Shown: piece by piece, positions 27,126 through 37,435 of the stretch
Layout: every line of letters begins with the position of its first letter
Position numbering within the stretch: position 1 is the first letter of the stretch
Position numbers and translations under genes: made by a program
Notes under the pieces: model-generated
The model's input: the letters and a program-made list of their open reading frames with translations, nothing else
The model's database searches: none
What the model was told of the DNA's origin: nothing
DNA from: Gammaproteobacteria bacterium
GTDB taxonomy: Bacteria > Pseudomonadota > Gammaproteobacteria > Pseudomonadales > Azotimanducaceae
Direction of reading: 5' to 3'
Length of the DNA: 64,000 nucleotides
Assembly (NCBI GenBank): GCA_026707045.1
Contig: JAPOXO010000138.1
Coordinates: 1-64,000 of the forward strand

Positions 27126-28391
27126 ATGGACGACACTTACATGAGCGATTCGACTCTTGTTGACGGATGGCCAATGAACACTCCGATGGATATTCGGCAT
27201 GGACACACCGAAGAGGATGGGATACGGCATCCCCTAAACTGGGGGATCATCAGCGCCTCTGCAATTGCATCGGACTGGATCAAGTCGCTTCAGGAGGTTC
27301 CGGGCGCGAGAGTGACTGCTGTTGCGGCAAGAGATAAAGAGCGTGCTGAGCTGTACGCCGAAGCACATGGCATACCAACTTCGTATGGCTCCTATCAGGC
27401 ACTCTGCGAAGATCCTAACGTGGACATTGTCTACATCGCATCGAAGACTTGGGATCACTACCGTGACCTGATGACTGCAATTGCCGCGGGAAAGCACATT
27501 TTGTGTGAGAAACCATTTACCGACACAGCCGATCAAGCTAAGGAAGTCTACGCTGCTGCAGACGAAGCTGGAGTATGCTGCTATGAGGGCATGTGGTTGC
27601 GATTTTTTCCGGCAGTGGAGCATGCTCGGGCAATACTTGAACGGGGCGACATCGGCGATTTGCAAGTAGTGCAGGCTGACTATCCGGACCGCGTTTACGC
27701 TCTAAACCCTGCTTTGATGGGATTCGGCGCGGAAGAAATGCCCCTTATTGCGGCGGCCGGAAGAAAATCGCGCGGTCAGCCTTATGCAAATGACATTCCC
27801 TCTGCCCACGGAGCGCCTCCTAGTGCCGCAATTCTGCAGTATTCAAAACAGAGAGGTATTGCAGTAATTACTTTTCCTGCGGGACGATTTATCGAAGAAA
27901 CTCAGTTTGTCGGAACCAAGGGCCGTGTCACGATTGAAACTCCCTCGCACCATCCCGCGGCTGTCACTGTCCGAACAGGACGTCCAACACGTCATGGAAC
28001 TCGAAAGCAAGAAGGCAAACCGACATTAGAGCTAGATCCATCCAAAGGATGGACCGGCGACTGGTTGGAAACCCATTGGAATCAAGACAGAAATCCAAGT
28101 GCCGGTCCATTCAATCATGTTGAACGCTTCGAATACCCTGTACCAACACCAGCACCGATAACTCGAGGACAACCACCAGGTGCCAGATGGAATGGAGAGC
28201 GTTTGATTCGCTATAAGGGTTGGACATGGAGCGGCGGCAACCAGCACGGATTTCTCTATCAAGCTCAGGCAGTGCATCGATGCATGGCCGCTGGACTGAA
28301 AGAATTCCCTCAGTTCACTAGGGCTGAATCTATCCAAGTGTGTGAGATTATTGACGAGATCAATCGACAATGCGCTGAAAAGGGTTTTTGA
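27126..28391 (+). CDS. Gfo/Idh/MocA family oxidoreductase, paralog 2
   Basis: A 421-residue relative of the protein at 9083-10120. Shared features are the EKP motif (128-130; LCEKPFTDT), GMWLRFFPAVEHARAI and the C-terminal NQHGFLYQAQAVHRCMAAGL. It differs in two ways. The Rossmann loop reads WGIISASAIASDW (39-51) instead of GxGxxG/S, so the glycines that pack against the dinucleotide are missing. It also carries an extra, proline- and tryptophan-rich insert of about 75 residues before the HGFLYQ segment. The gene starts at ATG 27126. It may have an unusual cofactor mode, as in family members with tightly bound NAD, or may have lost activity. The substrate is unknown. Confidence 0.87.
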   Translation: MDDTYMSDSTLVDGWPMNTPMDIRHGHTEEDGIRHPLNWGIISASAIASDWIKSLQEVPGARVTAVAARDKERAELYAEAHGIPTSYGSYQALCEDPNVDIVYIASKTWDHYRDLMTAIAAGKHILCEKPFTDTADQAKEVYAAADEAGVCCYEGMWLRFFPAVEHARAILERGDIGDLQVVQADYPDRVYALNPALMGFGAEEMPLIAAAGRKSRGQPYANDIPSAHGAPPSAAILQYSKQRGIAVITFPAGRFIEETQFVGTKGRVTIETPSHHPAAVTVRTGRPTRHGTRKQEGKPTLELDPSKGWTGDWLETHWNQDRNPSAGPFNHVERFEYPVPTPAPITRGQPPGARWNGERLIRYKGWTWSGGNQHGFLYQAQAVHRCMAAGLKEFPQFTRAESIQVCEIIDEINRQCAEKGF

Positions 28392-28476
28392 GCAGTCTAG
28401 ACCTTGCGTGATTTACAGCATCACCCAACGGCGAGACCAAGGCTGGCGAGTCTCGTGATCGCTGGCACTTTGCAAT

Positions 28477-29724
28477 ATGCAAATTAGAAAAATGAAGAGT
28501 GCATTAGTTGTTTTACTTTCAATAATGGTGGTGAGCTTAAACGCTCACCTGCCTAGTCCTGTGGACCATCAGGCCGATATGATCGGGGATGCGGACCGCC
28601 TTCGCTCTGTCGTGGCCGCATGCGATGGATTCGACAGGCCAAGATTTGTGCCAGATGAAAACTGTTTTGCGCAGATGAACGACTATTTCTTGACGCAGCC
28701 CCCGTGGAACTACGATCATTTGATGCTCTACGAAATGTACTCTTCCCAACCCCGTGCGCACTATTCCGTTTATGATTCCATTCTGCTGCGACACGGCCCT
28801 GAATCTCCATCCAAAGACCGCATTCCGCTTTGGAAGAACATTTTTGACGGAGAATTCAGCAAGCGTGCTTCCCTCGTCCACGAAGTGTTTCAAGATGAAG
28901 TGTGCAAGAATCTTCGGGAGAGCGTTCGGGTTCGGCCGGATCTTGCATCGAGGTGCAAGTCGCGCGAATTGTTCAAGTACGCGGCCTATCACGATGTTTG
29001 CGATACGGGAATGGCTCGAGCCAAACAATGGCTAAAGATTCGACACGACGACCCATCGAACAATGGCCAGAGTCACCACGAAAAAGCTCTGGAGTCGTTA
29101 AAGCGAAACTTTGATCGCTTCAATTGGCGAGACGGCGCAAGCTTCGAGCAAGTTGCCGCCCGGTTTACCGAGTCGATCCTGCAGATTGCCTGGACAGTGC
29201 ATCATTGCCAGGGCCCGGTTGTCGACTACTCCTACAACAGCAACTTGGAACCGATCGTGCCGAATCTTGACGAAGAAGGAATATCGAGCATACGCAGAAT
29301 TGTTGCAATTTCGCGTGTTGGCTATGAAGCTGCCTTGCATATAGCGGCAATGACCGGGGACGATTGGGCATTGCGGCGGTTCAAACCCAGACGCAACGAC
29401 GATGCGCTTCCCTACTGGAAGGCTGTAGCGGAGTTCCAACCTTCGTTCGCGCACCGCTATCTCGCTACATGGGGTAGGGGATTTTCCTTGAGCCATGAGC
29501 AGAAACAGTGGCATGCCATCAAGGCTTTTGCGTTGGCGCGGGCCACTGCCGCCGATAAGGCTTTCAGTCTCGAAGAATATTCGCAAGCAGTTTTTCGAAG
29601 TGAGGAATTGCTGGTTGGATCAGCACTCGAGCAATTACTATCAACAATTGGAATGACCGAGTACGAAGTTTTTGCAAACCAGAAATGGCTAGATGAACAT
29701 CTCGTCTACCCGTGGCAGGAATAG
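28477..29724 (+). CDS. Exported hypothetical protein
   Basis: A 415-residue protein starting MQIRKMKSALVVLLSIMVVS, a probable signal peptide cleaved near NAHLPSPVD, so it is likely periplasmic or secreted. The mature part is mainly helical by composition, with several cysteines that could form disulfides (VVAACDG, DENCFAQ, DEVCKNL, ASRCKS, YHDVCDTG). I recognise no catalytic motif or family. It lies 85 bases after the second Gfo/Idh/MocA gene and 160 bases before the oligopeptidase gene on the same strand. Function unknown. Confidence 0.7.
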   Translation: MQIRKMKSALVVLLSIMVVSLNAHLPSPVDHQADMIGDADRLRSVVAACDGFDRPRFVPDENCFAQMNDYFLTQPPWNYDHLMLYEMYSSQPRAHYSVYDSILLRHGPESPSKDRIPLWKNIFDGEFSKRASLVHEVFQDEVCKNLRESVRVRPDLASRCKSRELFKYAAYHDVCDTGMARAKQWLKIRHDDPSNNGQSHHEKALESLKRNFDRFNWRDGASFEQVAARFTESILQIAWTVHHCQGPVVDYSYNSNLEPIVPNLDEEGISSIRRIVAISRVGYEAALHIAAMTGDDWALRRFKPRRNDDALPYWKAVAEFQPSFAHRYLATWGRGFSLSHEQKQWHAIKAFALARATAADKAFSLEEYSQAVFRSEELLVGSALEQLLSTIGMTEYEVFANQKWLDEHLVYPWQE

Positions 29725-29883
29725 AGGTCTAAAGGTCATGTGCGTTCGCAATTGCTGGGATTCTTGTGAATCCAGGTAAACTTTGAGAGTGGGATCGCCA
29801 TACGTGATTTGTCCCGCTGAAAGGTGGAATACAACCAACCCAATTACTGTCGTCCGCTTACTAAATCTTTTTGGAACATTGCT

Positions 29884-31731
29884 ATGAAGGAACTCTCAGG
29901 CCCGTCATGGGACTTGTCTCAGGAATACACCTCACCATCGGATTCTCAAATTCAAACTGATTTAGGTGAGTTCAGCTCGATATTGGATCGAGTTGCAGAA
30001 GAGAACGAAGCACTTCTTGCAGTTATAGGACATGCTGAGAATATGAGTGGTGATGAACGGAATGCAGCCATTGAGGCCGCGCGCAACGTCCATAACCTAT
30101 CCGAACAAGCATCCAAATTCTTGTGGAATCCGTCAACCTTTGCTAATTGCCTGCTCTCAGTAGATGGCAATGACGATGATGCAAAGACTCTGGAAGCAAG
30201 CCTCATCGAATATCGGGTCAAATACTCGGAATTGATGCAGCCGCTATCACAATTCTTGAATCTTGTGCCTGACGACGTTGTTGAAGAGTACCTGAATGAC
30301 GACCGTGTCTCCGCATCGGAGTTTCAGGTTCGTCACACTCGGGCTCGAAGGCACGAATTGCTCAGCCTTGAAGAAGAGAATCTCGTCAGTGCTCTAGGAC
30401 AGAATGGAATCCATGCATGGAGCAGACTCTATGATCGCTTGGCAGGGCAATTGAGATGTCATGTTTTAGAAGGCAACGATCAACGCGAGGTGGGAATTGC
30501 TGAAGCAGCCTCGTTGATGCAGTCAACGGATGATCGAACTCGTGAAGATGCCTGGCGAGCGATAAATCGTGCATGGTCTGACCATGAAGAGACTTGCGCC
30601 GCATCTGTCAACGCACTTGCAGGTTGGCGATTGGAAATGTGCAAGCGACGCTCAAATGGAAAAGTCGTGCACTTCTTGGATTCTCCGGCCCATGCCAGTC
30701 ACATTAAGCGGGAGACTCTTGATGCGGTCATCGATGTGGCAAGAGAGTCAAGACACATGTCTCGTCGTGCAGCAACGGCACTGGCCCGTGCATACGGGAA
30801 AAAAAGAATAGGTCCCTGGGACCAACGTGCACCTGCTCCGGAATTGCCGAATCAAGACGCCTCGATTCCGTTCGATGAAGGACTGGACATTGTGGCGAAC
30901 GCCTACGGTCAAGTCGACGCGTCAATGGGTGAATTCGTCCGGATGATGGCAGACAACCAATGGATTGAGGGGACTGTCGGCAGCAACAAACGTCCAGGAG
31001 CTTATTGCACCTCGTTTGCGAAAAGTCGAACACCTCGCGTATACATGACCTATTCCGGCTCGATGACTGACATTACGATTCTTGCACACGAACTTGGTCA
31101 TGCATTTCACCATTGGGCGATGCGAGACCTTCCCGATTCGCAAAAGTCCTATGGAATGTCTTTGGCCGAGACAGCAAGCACATTCGGCGAAACATTAGTT
31201 CGAGACGCACTACTGAACAAATCGGAAAGCCCGGAGACTGAACTGGCTGTTGCGTGGGAGGAACTATCAGCAATTGTGTCGTTCTTGCTGAACATTCCAA
31301 CTCGTTTTGAGTTTGAGAAAAACTTCTACGAAGCGCGAGAAAGAAAGCCATTGTTGCCTCGTGAACTGCGGACTTTAATGGCAGATGCTTGGAATTATTG
31401 GTATGGGGACTCCCTATCAGAGCCAGACGATCTGTTTTGGATCAACAAGCTGCATTTCTATATCTCGGGAACCAGCTTTTACAACTTCCCCTATTTGTTT
31501 GGCTATTTATTCAGTCAAAGTGTTTACCAAAGGCGTGAAAACATGGGCGAAGATTTCTTTGACCGTTACACTGGACTTCTCCGTGATACTGGACGGGTCA
31601 GTGCAGAAGAACTGGCCAAGACTCATCTTGAAGTAGATCTAACACAGAGGGATTTCTGGCGACAAACGGTTGCTGCTCTTGAACCCAGAGTGGAACACTT
31701 CGAAGGATTGTGCGATCAACTGTTTGGCTGA
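29884..31731 (+). CDS. M3 family oligoendopeptidase (PepF-like)
   Basis: A zinc metallopeptidase that cleaves short peptides in the cytoplasm. I choose ATG 29884 (MKELSGPSWDLSQEY) after GGAACATTGCT; a GTG 60 bases upstream is in frame but adds residues atypical for the family. The active-site helix HELGH is at 402-406 (LAHELGHAFHHW), followed by the third-ligand region (SLAETASTFGE) and the C-terminal YNFPYLFGYLFSQSVY typical of M3B oligoendopeptidase F. Length 615 residues is normal. No signal peptide. Confidence 0.92.
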   Translation: MKELSGPSWDLSQEYTSPSDSQIQTDLGEFSSILDRVAEENEALLAVIGHAENMSGDERNAAIEAARNVHNLSEQASKFLWNPSTFANCLLSVDGNDDDAKTLEASLIEYRVKYSELMQPLSQFLNLVPDDVVEEYLNDDRVSASEFQVRHTRARRHELLSLEEENLVSALGQNGIHAWSRLYDRLAGQLRCHVLEGNDQREVGIAEAASLMQSTDDRTREDAWRAINRAWSDHEETCAASVNALAGWRLEMCKRRSNGKVVHFLDSPAHASHIKRETLDAVIDVARESRHMSRRAATALARAYGKKRIGPWDQRAPAPELPNQDASIPFDEGLDIVANAYGQVDASMGEFVRMMADNQWIEGTVGSNKRPGAYCTSFAKSRTPRVYMTYSGSMTDITILAHELGHAFHHWAMRDLPDSQKSYGMSLAETASTFGETLVRDALLNKSESPETELAVAWEELSAIVSFLLNIPTRFEFEKNFYEARERKPLLPRELRTLMADAWNYWYGDSLSEPDDLFWINKLHFYISGTSFYNFPYLFGYLFSQSVYQRRENMGEDFFDRYTGLLRDTGRVSAEELAKTHLEVDLTQRDFWRQTVAALEPRVEHFEGLCDQLFG

Positions 31732-31954
31732 TCCTCTCCATGGCTGTATGTACAGCATCAATTTGGTAACATAAGAGCCCTGACAGTGCCTATTTGCTAT
31801 TTCATGCACTGCAGCCTCAGCTAGTCTCGGCAAAGATTAATGCCGTCGACGTAATTTTATTAAGGAAATTGGGGAGACCTACGCTTGCCACATTGAATTA
31901 GCTTTGTTCCACTTTATATTGAACTACCAATCAGAATGAGGTTGAAATAGAGAA

Positions 31955-33271
31955 TTGAAAGACCTATCCGATTCATCGTTTAAATTCGTCCATACGGCCG
32001 ACATTCACCTCGACAGCCCTATGAGAGGCCTAACCAAATACGAAGGGGTGGCTGTTGATCGGCTAAAAACTGCCACTCGAGAGGCCTTCAGCAATTTAAT
32101 TAGCAGAACAATTGACGCTCGACCCGAGTTCATTGTCATTGCGGGCGATCTGTTTGATGGAGACTGGCGCGATTACAACACAGGATTCTTCTTTGTGAAT
32201 GAAATGGCCAGATTGCGACAGGCAGGGATATATGCCTATGTTCTTTACGGTAATCATGATGCTCAGAGTCAGATTACAAAACGACTTCGCCTTCCTGAGA
32301 ATGTGAAAGAATTCGACCATGAGAGCGTCCAATCACATCGATTGGACGGGTTCAATGTGGTTTTGCATGGTCGTAGTTATCCCAGTCGGGACGTGCAAGA
32401 CAACCTAAGTCAAGAATACCCATCGCCAACGGAGGGAATGTTCAACATTGGAGTCTTGCACACGGGATTAGGCGGCCTTGGAGGACACGCAGATTATGCT
32501 CCGTGTACCTTGGATCAGCTTGTCAATGCGGGTTACGACTACTGGGCTCTTGGGCATGTCCACACACGACAAGTTCTGCATGAAGACCCACATGTTGTAT
32601 TCCCAGGAAATCTGCAGGGCCGACACATTAACGAGGATGGGCCACGTAGCGCATCGCTTGTCACCGTTAAGGAAGGTCGGGTAGTGGGTATTGAAGAATG
32701 GGAATGCGATGTAGTTCGGTGGCATAGGGTCGATGTACCGGTACAAGATTGCACACAACTCAATGACATCTATATGAAAATTCAGCAGCGGCTGACTGAA
32801 TTTCAAGATGCCGGCGGGGGTGAACAGACAAATGCAGTGCGCGTTCGACTCACTGGAGCAACACATTTGCACGGATTGTTGGATTCGAGTGAAGAGGACC
32901 TCACTCTCAACGTGCAATCATCATCGTTGGATGTAGGGAGAGGCGCGTTGTGGATCCAGAAGGTGGAAGTTGCAACGAACTCATCTAGCGCGGCTGGTCC
33001 TGACACGGATAGCGATGAAGCTATCGGCGAATTGCAATCGCTATTGGGCGGTGCAACAAATAATGCAGAGCTAATTCAACATCTGCGCGAGGATTTTGCG
33101 AAATTAACAGAGAAACTTCCCGCAACACTTAAAAGCGAACTGGAGGAACAAGAAAGAGGCTATATCCAATTGCTTGTAAATGACAAATACGAAGAGCTAC
33201 TAAACCGTATGAAGGATCGTGTGATGTACGAAATTACTAAAGGAGGAGAAGATGCGAATCAACAAGCTTAA
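31955..33271 (+). CDS. yhaO: DNA repair exonuclease, SbcD/Mre11-like (YhaO)
   Basis: A calcineurin-fold metallophosphoesterase that forms a DNA end-processing complex with the ATPase encoded next. Motifs in order: HTADIHLDSPM, VIAGDLFDGD, VLYGNHDAQS, GVLHTGLGG and GHVHTRQ; these supply the two-metal site. The start is TTG 31955: an in-frame stop lies 12 bases upstream at 31943 and the next Met falls after the first metal motif, so no ATG start is possible. The C-terminal part is acidic and ends overlapping the next gene by 20 bases. Confidence 0.9.
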   Translation: MKDLSDSSFKFVHTADIHLDSPMRGLTKYEGVAVDRLKTATREAFSNLISRTIDARPEFIVIAGDLFDGDWRDYNTGFFFVNEMARLRQAGIYAYVLYGNHDAQSQITKRLRLPENVKEFDHESVQSHRLDGFNVVLHGRSYPSRDVQDNLSQEYPSPTEGMFNIGVLHTGLGGLGGHADYAPCTLDQLVNAGYDYWALGHVHTRQVLHEDPHVVFPGNLQGRHINEDGPRSASLVTVKEGRVVGIEEWECDVVRWHRVDVPVQDCTQLNDIYMKIQQRLTEFQDAGGGEQTNAVRVRLTGATHLHGLLDSSEEDLTLNVQSSSLDVGRGALWIQKVEVATNSSSAAGPDTDSDEAIGELQSLLGGATNNAELIQHLREDFAKLTEKLPATLKSELEEQERGYIQLLVNDKYEELLNRMKDRVMYEITKGGEDANQQA

Positions 33272-36200
33272 GTTGGTGCGTTACGGACGCTTTGAGGACG
33301 AGGAGCTCGAGTTTCCGAAATCGTCGAACGGAACTGATTTCCAGCTAGTCTACGGACCCAACGAGGCGGGAAAGTCTTCGGCTCTCATGGGGTTGGAAGA
33401 TTTCCTATTCGGGATTCCCACTCGTTCACCTTTCGGATTTCAACATGGCCCTTCAAACATGCTGATTGGAGCGCAACTTCAGGAAGATAATGAGCAGTTT
33501 GAGGCGGTGAGCAAGAAAGGACGAATCAGTACCTTACGGCACCCCGATTCAAACGAGGTTATCGACGATGGCGATGTTGTATTGCGCACCCTACTGAACC
33601 AAACAAGTCGCGACACCTTCCAACGAATGTTTGGCTTGGACCACGAAAGGCTCCACTTGGGCGGTCAATCCATGCTCGATGCAGACGACGATGTCGGTAG
33701 AGCATTGTTTGCGGCAACTTCGGGACTCTTAGGATTGCAGACAACCCTAGATGCATGGAAGGTTGAAGCGGATCGTCAATGGGCACCAAACAAGAGTGCG
33801 AAACGAGAGTATTACAGAGCGCGAGAACGATTTGATGAAGCCTCTGAGAGAGTGCGCAGTAGCACAGTGCTAGCTGGTGAGTGGGAGGACCGTCGGCGAA
33901 AGTTTGAAGAGATTGAGCGTCTGCTTGAAGCAACTCGAGAAAAAATAATGGTCCTGGAACCACGCAAGCGCAAGTTGTCTAGGATTCGTAGGCTTAAGGC
34001 AAAGGTTTCAAGGTACTTCGACATCGATCAGCGAATCGCTAAGTTGGGGGCTGTAATGGAGTTTGCCTCTGACGCCATGGAAACGTTAAACGGGCTTGTA
34101 GGCAAGAATCAGGTCTTGGCTGCAAGAATCGAGGAAATTGGCCAGAGGATAAGCCAATTGAAGTCTGAACGCGACGCATTGATTCTTGACACTCAGGTAC
34201 TTGAAGACGAGGATGAAATAGAAGAGCTTAACGAACGACGTTCTCAGATTGCCAAGGCCAAACTGGACCTTCCGAAACGTGAGGAAGAACTTCGTGCAGA
34301 GCAAGCCAAATCTCAATTGCTTGCTGACAAACTAGGCATGGATTCGCTCGACCGGAACGACGCTGCGAAGCAAATTCCTTCCCGCGAGTACAGCCGACTG
34401 ATTCACGAATTGATCGTCCAGAAACGAGAGTTGGATGTAAGAGTTAAGAACTGTGAGGATTCGCTCAAAAGGACGACGCAAGATCGTGCAAGACTCCAGA
34501 AAGACCTCAATGAACTTGGTCCAAGCGTAGAAGTAGATTTGCTAAATGCATCGATTGAAATCGCACAACGAGAACTAGATGGCATTGCCAACCTTTCTCA
34601 GCTGCAACGACAACTGGAGACGCAGACTCACGAGATTCAGAGAATTCGACGGACTCTTTCTCCTCCAGTACCGGAAGAGAGTGAATTGGATTCACTTGTG
34701 GTACCCGCCGGAGAAGTGATCTTGAGCATGCGAGATGAAAAGCGCAGTCTTGAAAGGGAGCAAACTGCTCAAATTGGCAAAGTGAACGACAAGAAGCGGG
34801 AAGTCAGGACCATTGTTGATCAGCTCGAGAGATTCTTGAGGGACGAAGAACTGGTGTCGCTTGAAGACCTGAAAGCACTACGAGGTGATCGCGACCAGTT
34901 GTGGGAGACGTTAAAGGGAGATCTCCTGGTGAACAAATCGCCAGGGGATGAAACTCCCAGGAATCTACACGAACTGTCCGACCGAGCCCTAGCATTTGAA
35001 GGCAAAGTTAGTGATACAGACGCCCTTGCGGACAAGAGATTCGAAAATGCCGAGACGGAGGCTCGCTACAAGGAATTGCTGAGGGCGCGCGAGCAATCAA
35101 AAGGAGAGTTGCGCGACTCTAAAGAGAAGAACGATGAAATTCGAGAAGCAATAGAGAAATTTCAGAGTCGATGGAATGCTCTCTGGCAAGAGTGTCCATT
35201 TGAGGTCGCGGACCCGTCCACGATGCTCTCATGGAGGGAGACCAGGGAGTCGCTAGTCACAGCGATGCAAGAACAAGCAGAAACCAAAGCTCAAGCGATG
35301 CAACTGATTGAGTTGGAAAAACAAGCTCGACATCGCCTGAGCCAAGTCATTGGCGAACTCTTGCCCAAGTTGGAGCAAGCGAAATTTGATTCGTTGGCGG
35401 AGGCATTGGCGTATTCTCGAGAATTGGCAGGCAAGCTTCAAGAGGAAAACGTTCATCGAAGGAACATGCAAGTCAATTTGAAAGTAGCAGACGACGATCT
35501 CACAACCCGTCAGGAGGATTGGAGAACGGTACAGAAAGAATCCGAAGATTGGAGCATCGAATGGTCGAACGCATTGGCGCACATTGGATTGTCCGAGTCA
35601 GAGAGAATTGAGCGCATCGCTGAAAAGCTGGAGTTATTTGACGAGTTAAGAGACCTGAGAGGAAAAATTGACGATCTGTCAGAGAATCGAATCGGCCCGA
35701 TCCAATCGGAAATAAGAGAATTTGAAGAGCGTATCAAATCCAAGATAAGTCTCGAATACTCCGACCTTGAGGGTAAAGACGCTTTGGAAATCGCTTTGGA
35801 GCTTAAGAAGAGACTTGCAGGTTCTCGACAGACTAAAGCACGTCGAGAAGATCTGAGCAAACACCTGACCCTTCAGCAAGACCAAAAGCAGGAAGTAGTT
35901 CAAGAGCAACGAAAATCAACCGCCAAAATTGACGAAATGCAAGCGATTGTGGGTGCTAGAGATATTCAGACGCTGAGGGAGTGCATTCGAAAATCCAACG
36001 AATTCCAAGAATTGAGGAATGAGCAATCAAGGCTAGCCGATGAGCTGGCTTCTGACGGAGATGGACTTTCTCTAGCGGAGCTGAAGAATGAGTGCGATTC
36101 GGTGCAAGACGTGGATGCAGCCCGATCCGATGAATCGGAGCTTGAAACCCAGCTTGAGGAACTACGTGAAAGAGAGAATGAGCTTTTACAAAAGCGAACT

Positions 36201-36812
36201 GAAGCGCAGTGGGAACTTGATGAAATCGATGGGTCCGATCATGCTGCGCACGCTGAATTTGATAGGGAGTGTGCGCTGGCTGAAATGCAGGACGCTGTGG
36301 AGAAATACATACCCATTAGAGCGTCGGCTCTGATTCTAGAATGGGCAATCGAACGGTTCCGCAGAGAAAAGCAAGGTCCGCTGCTGAAACGAGCGAGTGA
36401 GATATTCAGATCGTTGACTCTAGGATCGTTTACTCAAATCGAGGTTCAAATGGAAGGCGGCGAACCAGCTCTAGTCGTTTTTCGTGAGAACAGGGAAGAA
36501 GTTCGTGTGTCCGGATTGAGCGAAGGAAGTTTGGATCAACTCTATCTAGCGATGCGTCTAGCTTCGATTGAAGAACATTTAAGAGGAACCAAGACTTCAT
36601 TACCTTTTGTGGCGGACGACCTTCTCATCAACTTTGATGACGAACGCGCAACAGCGGGACTAAGGGTCCTGCTCGAACTCTCGCATCATTGTCAAGTACT
36701 GTTTTTCACCCACCACCAACATCTCGTGGATCTGGCATTGAAGCTTGGGAAAGACCAGATCGCGGTGACTGAAATGAAGTCGGCCCCTGCTTTACAAAAA
36801 CAGTTGATTTAG
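33252..36812 (+). CDS. yhaN: AAA family ATPase, SbcC/Rad50-like (YhaN)
   Basis: The ATPase partner of YhaO, 1186 residues. MRINKLKLVRYGRFED at the start, Walker A GPNEAGKS at 35-42, long coiled-coil segments through about residues 170-1000, and a C-terminal ABC-like half with signature SGLSEGSLDQLYLAMRLA and Walker B LPFVADDLLINFDDERA. ATP binding brings the head domains together and controls the nuclease. ATG 33252 follows a strong AAAGGAGGAGAAG ribosome binding site inside the end of yhaO, so translation is coupled. Confidence 0.92.
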   Translation: MRINKLKLVRYGRFEDEELEFPKSSNGTDFQLVYGPNEAGKSSALMGLEDFLFGIPTRSPFGFQHGPSNMLIGAQLQEDNEQFEAVSKKGRISTLRHPDSNEVIDDGDVVLRTLLNQTSRDTFQRMFGLDHERLHLGGQSMLDADDDVGRALFAATSGLLGLQTTLDAWKVEADRQWAPNKSAKREYYRARERFDEASERVRSSTVLAGEWEDRRRKFEEIERLLEATREKIMVLEPRKRKLSRIRRLKAKVSRYFDIDQRIAKLGAVMEFASDAMETLNGLVGKNQVLAARIEEIGQRISQLKSERDALILDTQVLEDEDEIEELNERRSQIAKAKLDLPKREEELRAEQAKSQLLADKLGMDSLDRNDAAKQIPSREYSRLIHELIVQKRELDVRVKNCEDSLKRTTQDRARLQKDLNELGPSVEVDLLNASIEIAQRELDGIANLSQLQRQLETQTHEIQRIRRTLSPPVPEESELDSLVVPAGEVILSMRDEKRSLEREQTAQIGKVNDKKREVRTIVDQLERFLRDEELVSLEDLKALRGDRDQLWETLKGDLLVNKSPGDETPRNLHELSDRALAFEGKVSDTDALADKRFENAETEARYKELLRAREQSKGELRDSKEKNDEIREAIEKFQSRWNALWQECPFEVADPSTMLSWRETRESLVTAMQEQAETKAQAMQLIELEKQARHRLSQVIGELLPKLEQAKFDSLAEALAYSRELAGKLQEENVHRRNMQVNLKVADDDLTTRQEDWRTVQKESEDWSIEWSNALAHIGLSESERIERIAEKLELFDELRDLRGKIDDLSENRIGPIQSEIREFEERIKSKISLEYSDLEGKDALEIALELKKRLAGSRQTKARREDLSKHLTLQQDQKQEVVQEQRKSTAKIDEMQAIVGARDIQTLRECIRKSNEFQELRNEQSRLADELASDGDGLSLAELKNECDSVQDVDAARSDESELETQLEELRERENELLQKRTEAQWELDEIDGSDHAAHAEFDRECALAEMQDAVEKYIPIRASALILEWAIERFRREKQGPLLKRASEIFRSLTLGSFTQIEVQMEGGEPALVVFRENREEVRVSGLSEGSLDQLYLAMRLASIEEHLRGTKTSLPFVADDLLINFDDERATAGLRVLLELSHHCQVLFFTHHQHLVDLALKLGKDQIAVTEMKSAPALQKQLI

Positions 36813-36921
36813 CCCCGCTCAGGTCGTGTTCCCAGTGTGAAAGAGGGTTTGATCTTGTCAAAAGCCCTGTTTCTCCCAAGCCTATAATTCACCGCGAAGC
36901 GTTTACTCCCGTGTAAGAACC

Positions 36922-37356
36922 ATGAATCGAAGACCGAAAAAGCTGCTGCATGCGGCAATTGGCATTCTCGTAGTATCCAGTCTTGTGGCTACAGAAGAAA
37001 TTGCTGACTATCGACACGAGTCGATGGAGGCCATCGGCGGACACTTTCAATCGCTGCTGAAAATTGTTCGAGGAGAAGTTCCTTTCGATTCTCATGTCTC
37101 CATGCATGCCGATGCCTTGGCTGACTACGGAGAGATCATGGATTCCTTGTTTCCCCAAGGATCAGAGGGCGGAGAGGCCTTGGACAAGATATGGGACGAG
37201 CCCGAGGAGTTTAAAAAAGCCGTGGAAAAATTCAAGGATGCCACGCAGGCTTTAAAAGAAATCGTCGATGACGATGGCTCGGAGAGCGATATTGGTTCAG
37301 CAGTACGCGAGGTGGGAATGTCATGCCGCGGTTGCCACAATCGTTACAGGGAGTAG
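36922..37356 (+). CDS. Cytochrome c' (class II cytochrome c)
   Basis: A periplasmic four-helix-bundle haem protein, 144 residues. A signal peptide (KKLLHAAIGILVVSSLVAT) precedes the mature chain, and the haem motif CRGCH is at 135-139 near the C-terminus, as in all class II cytochromes c. In the known family the haem is often five-coordinate and binds NO or CO. A TATAAT box lies at 36883-36888. The gene is convergent with a cytochrome b561 gene, a common pairing that suggests electron exchange with the membrane. Confidence 0.92.
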   Translation: MNRRPKKLLHAAIGILVVSSLVATEEIADYRHESMEAIGGHFQSLLKIVRGEVPFDSHVSMHADALADYGEIMDSLFPQGSEGGEALDKIWDEPEEFKKAVEKFKDATQALKEIVDDDGSESDIGSAVREVGMSCRGCHNRYRE

Positions 37357-37435
37357 TTCGTTCCTACATATTTCTGTGAAAGGCTTTTTGGGATGTATTG
37401 CGAGCAAACTTCACCGCCGTACTATACTTCTGACC

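Noticed and set aside
36855..36888. TTGTCA and TATAAT before cytochrome c' as a full promoter
   Set aside because: The spacer is 22 bases, too long for sigma-70; only the TATAAT is mentioned.
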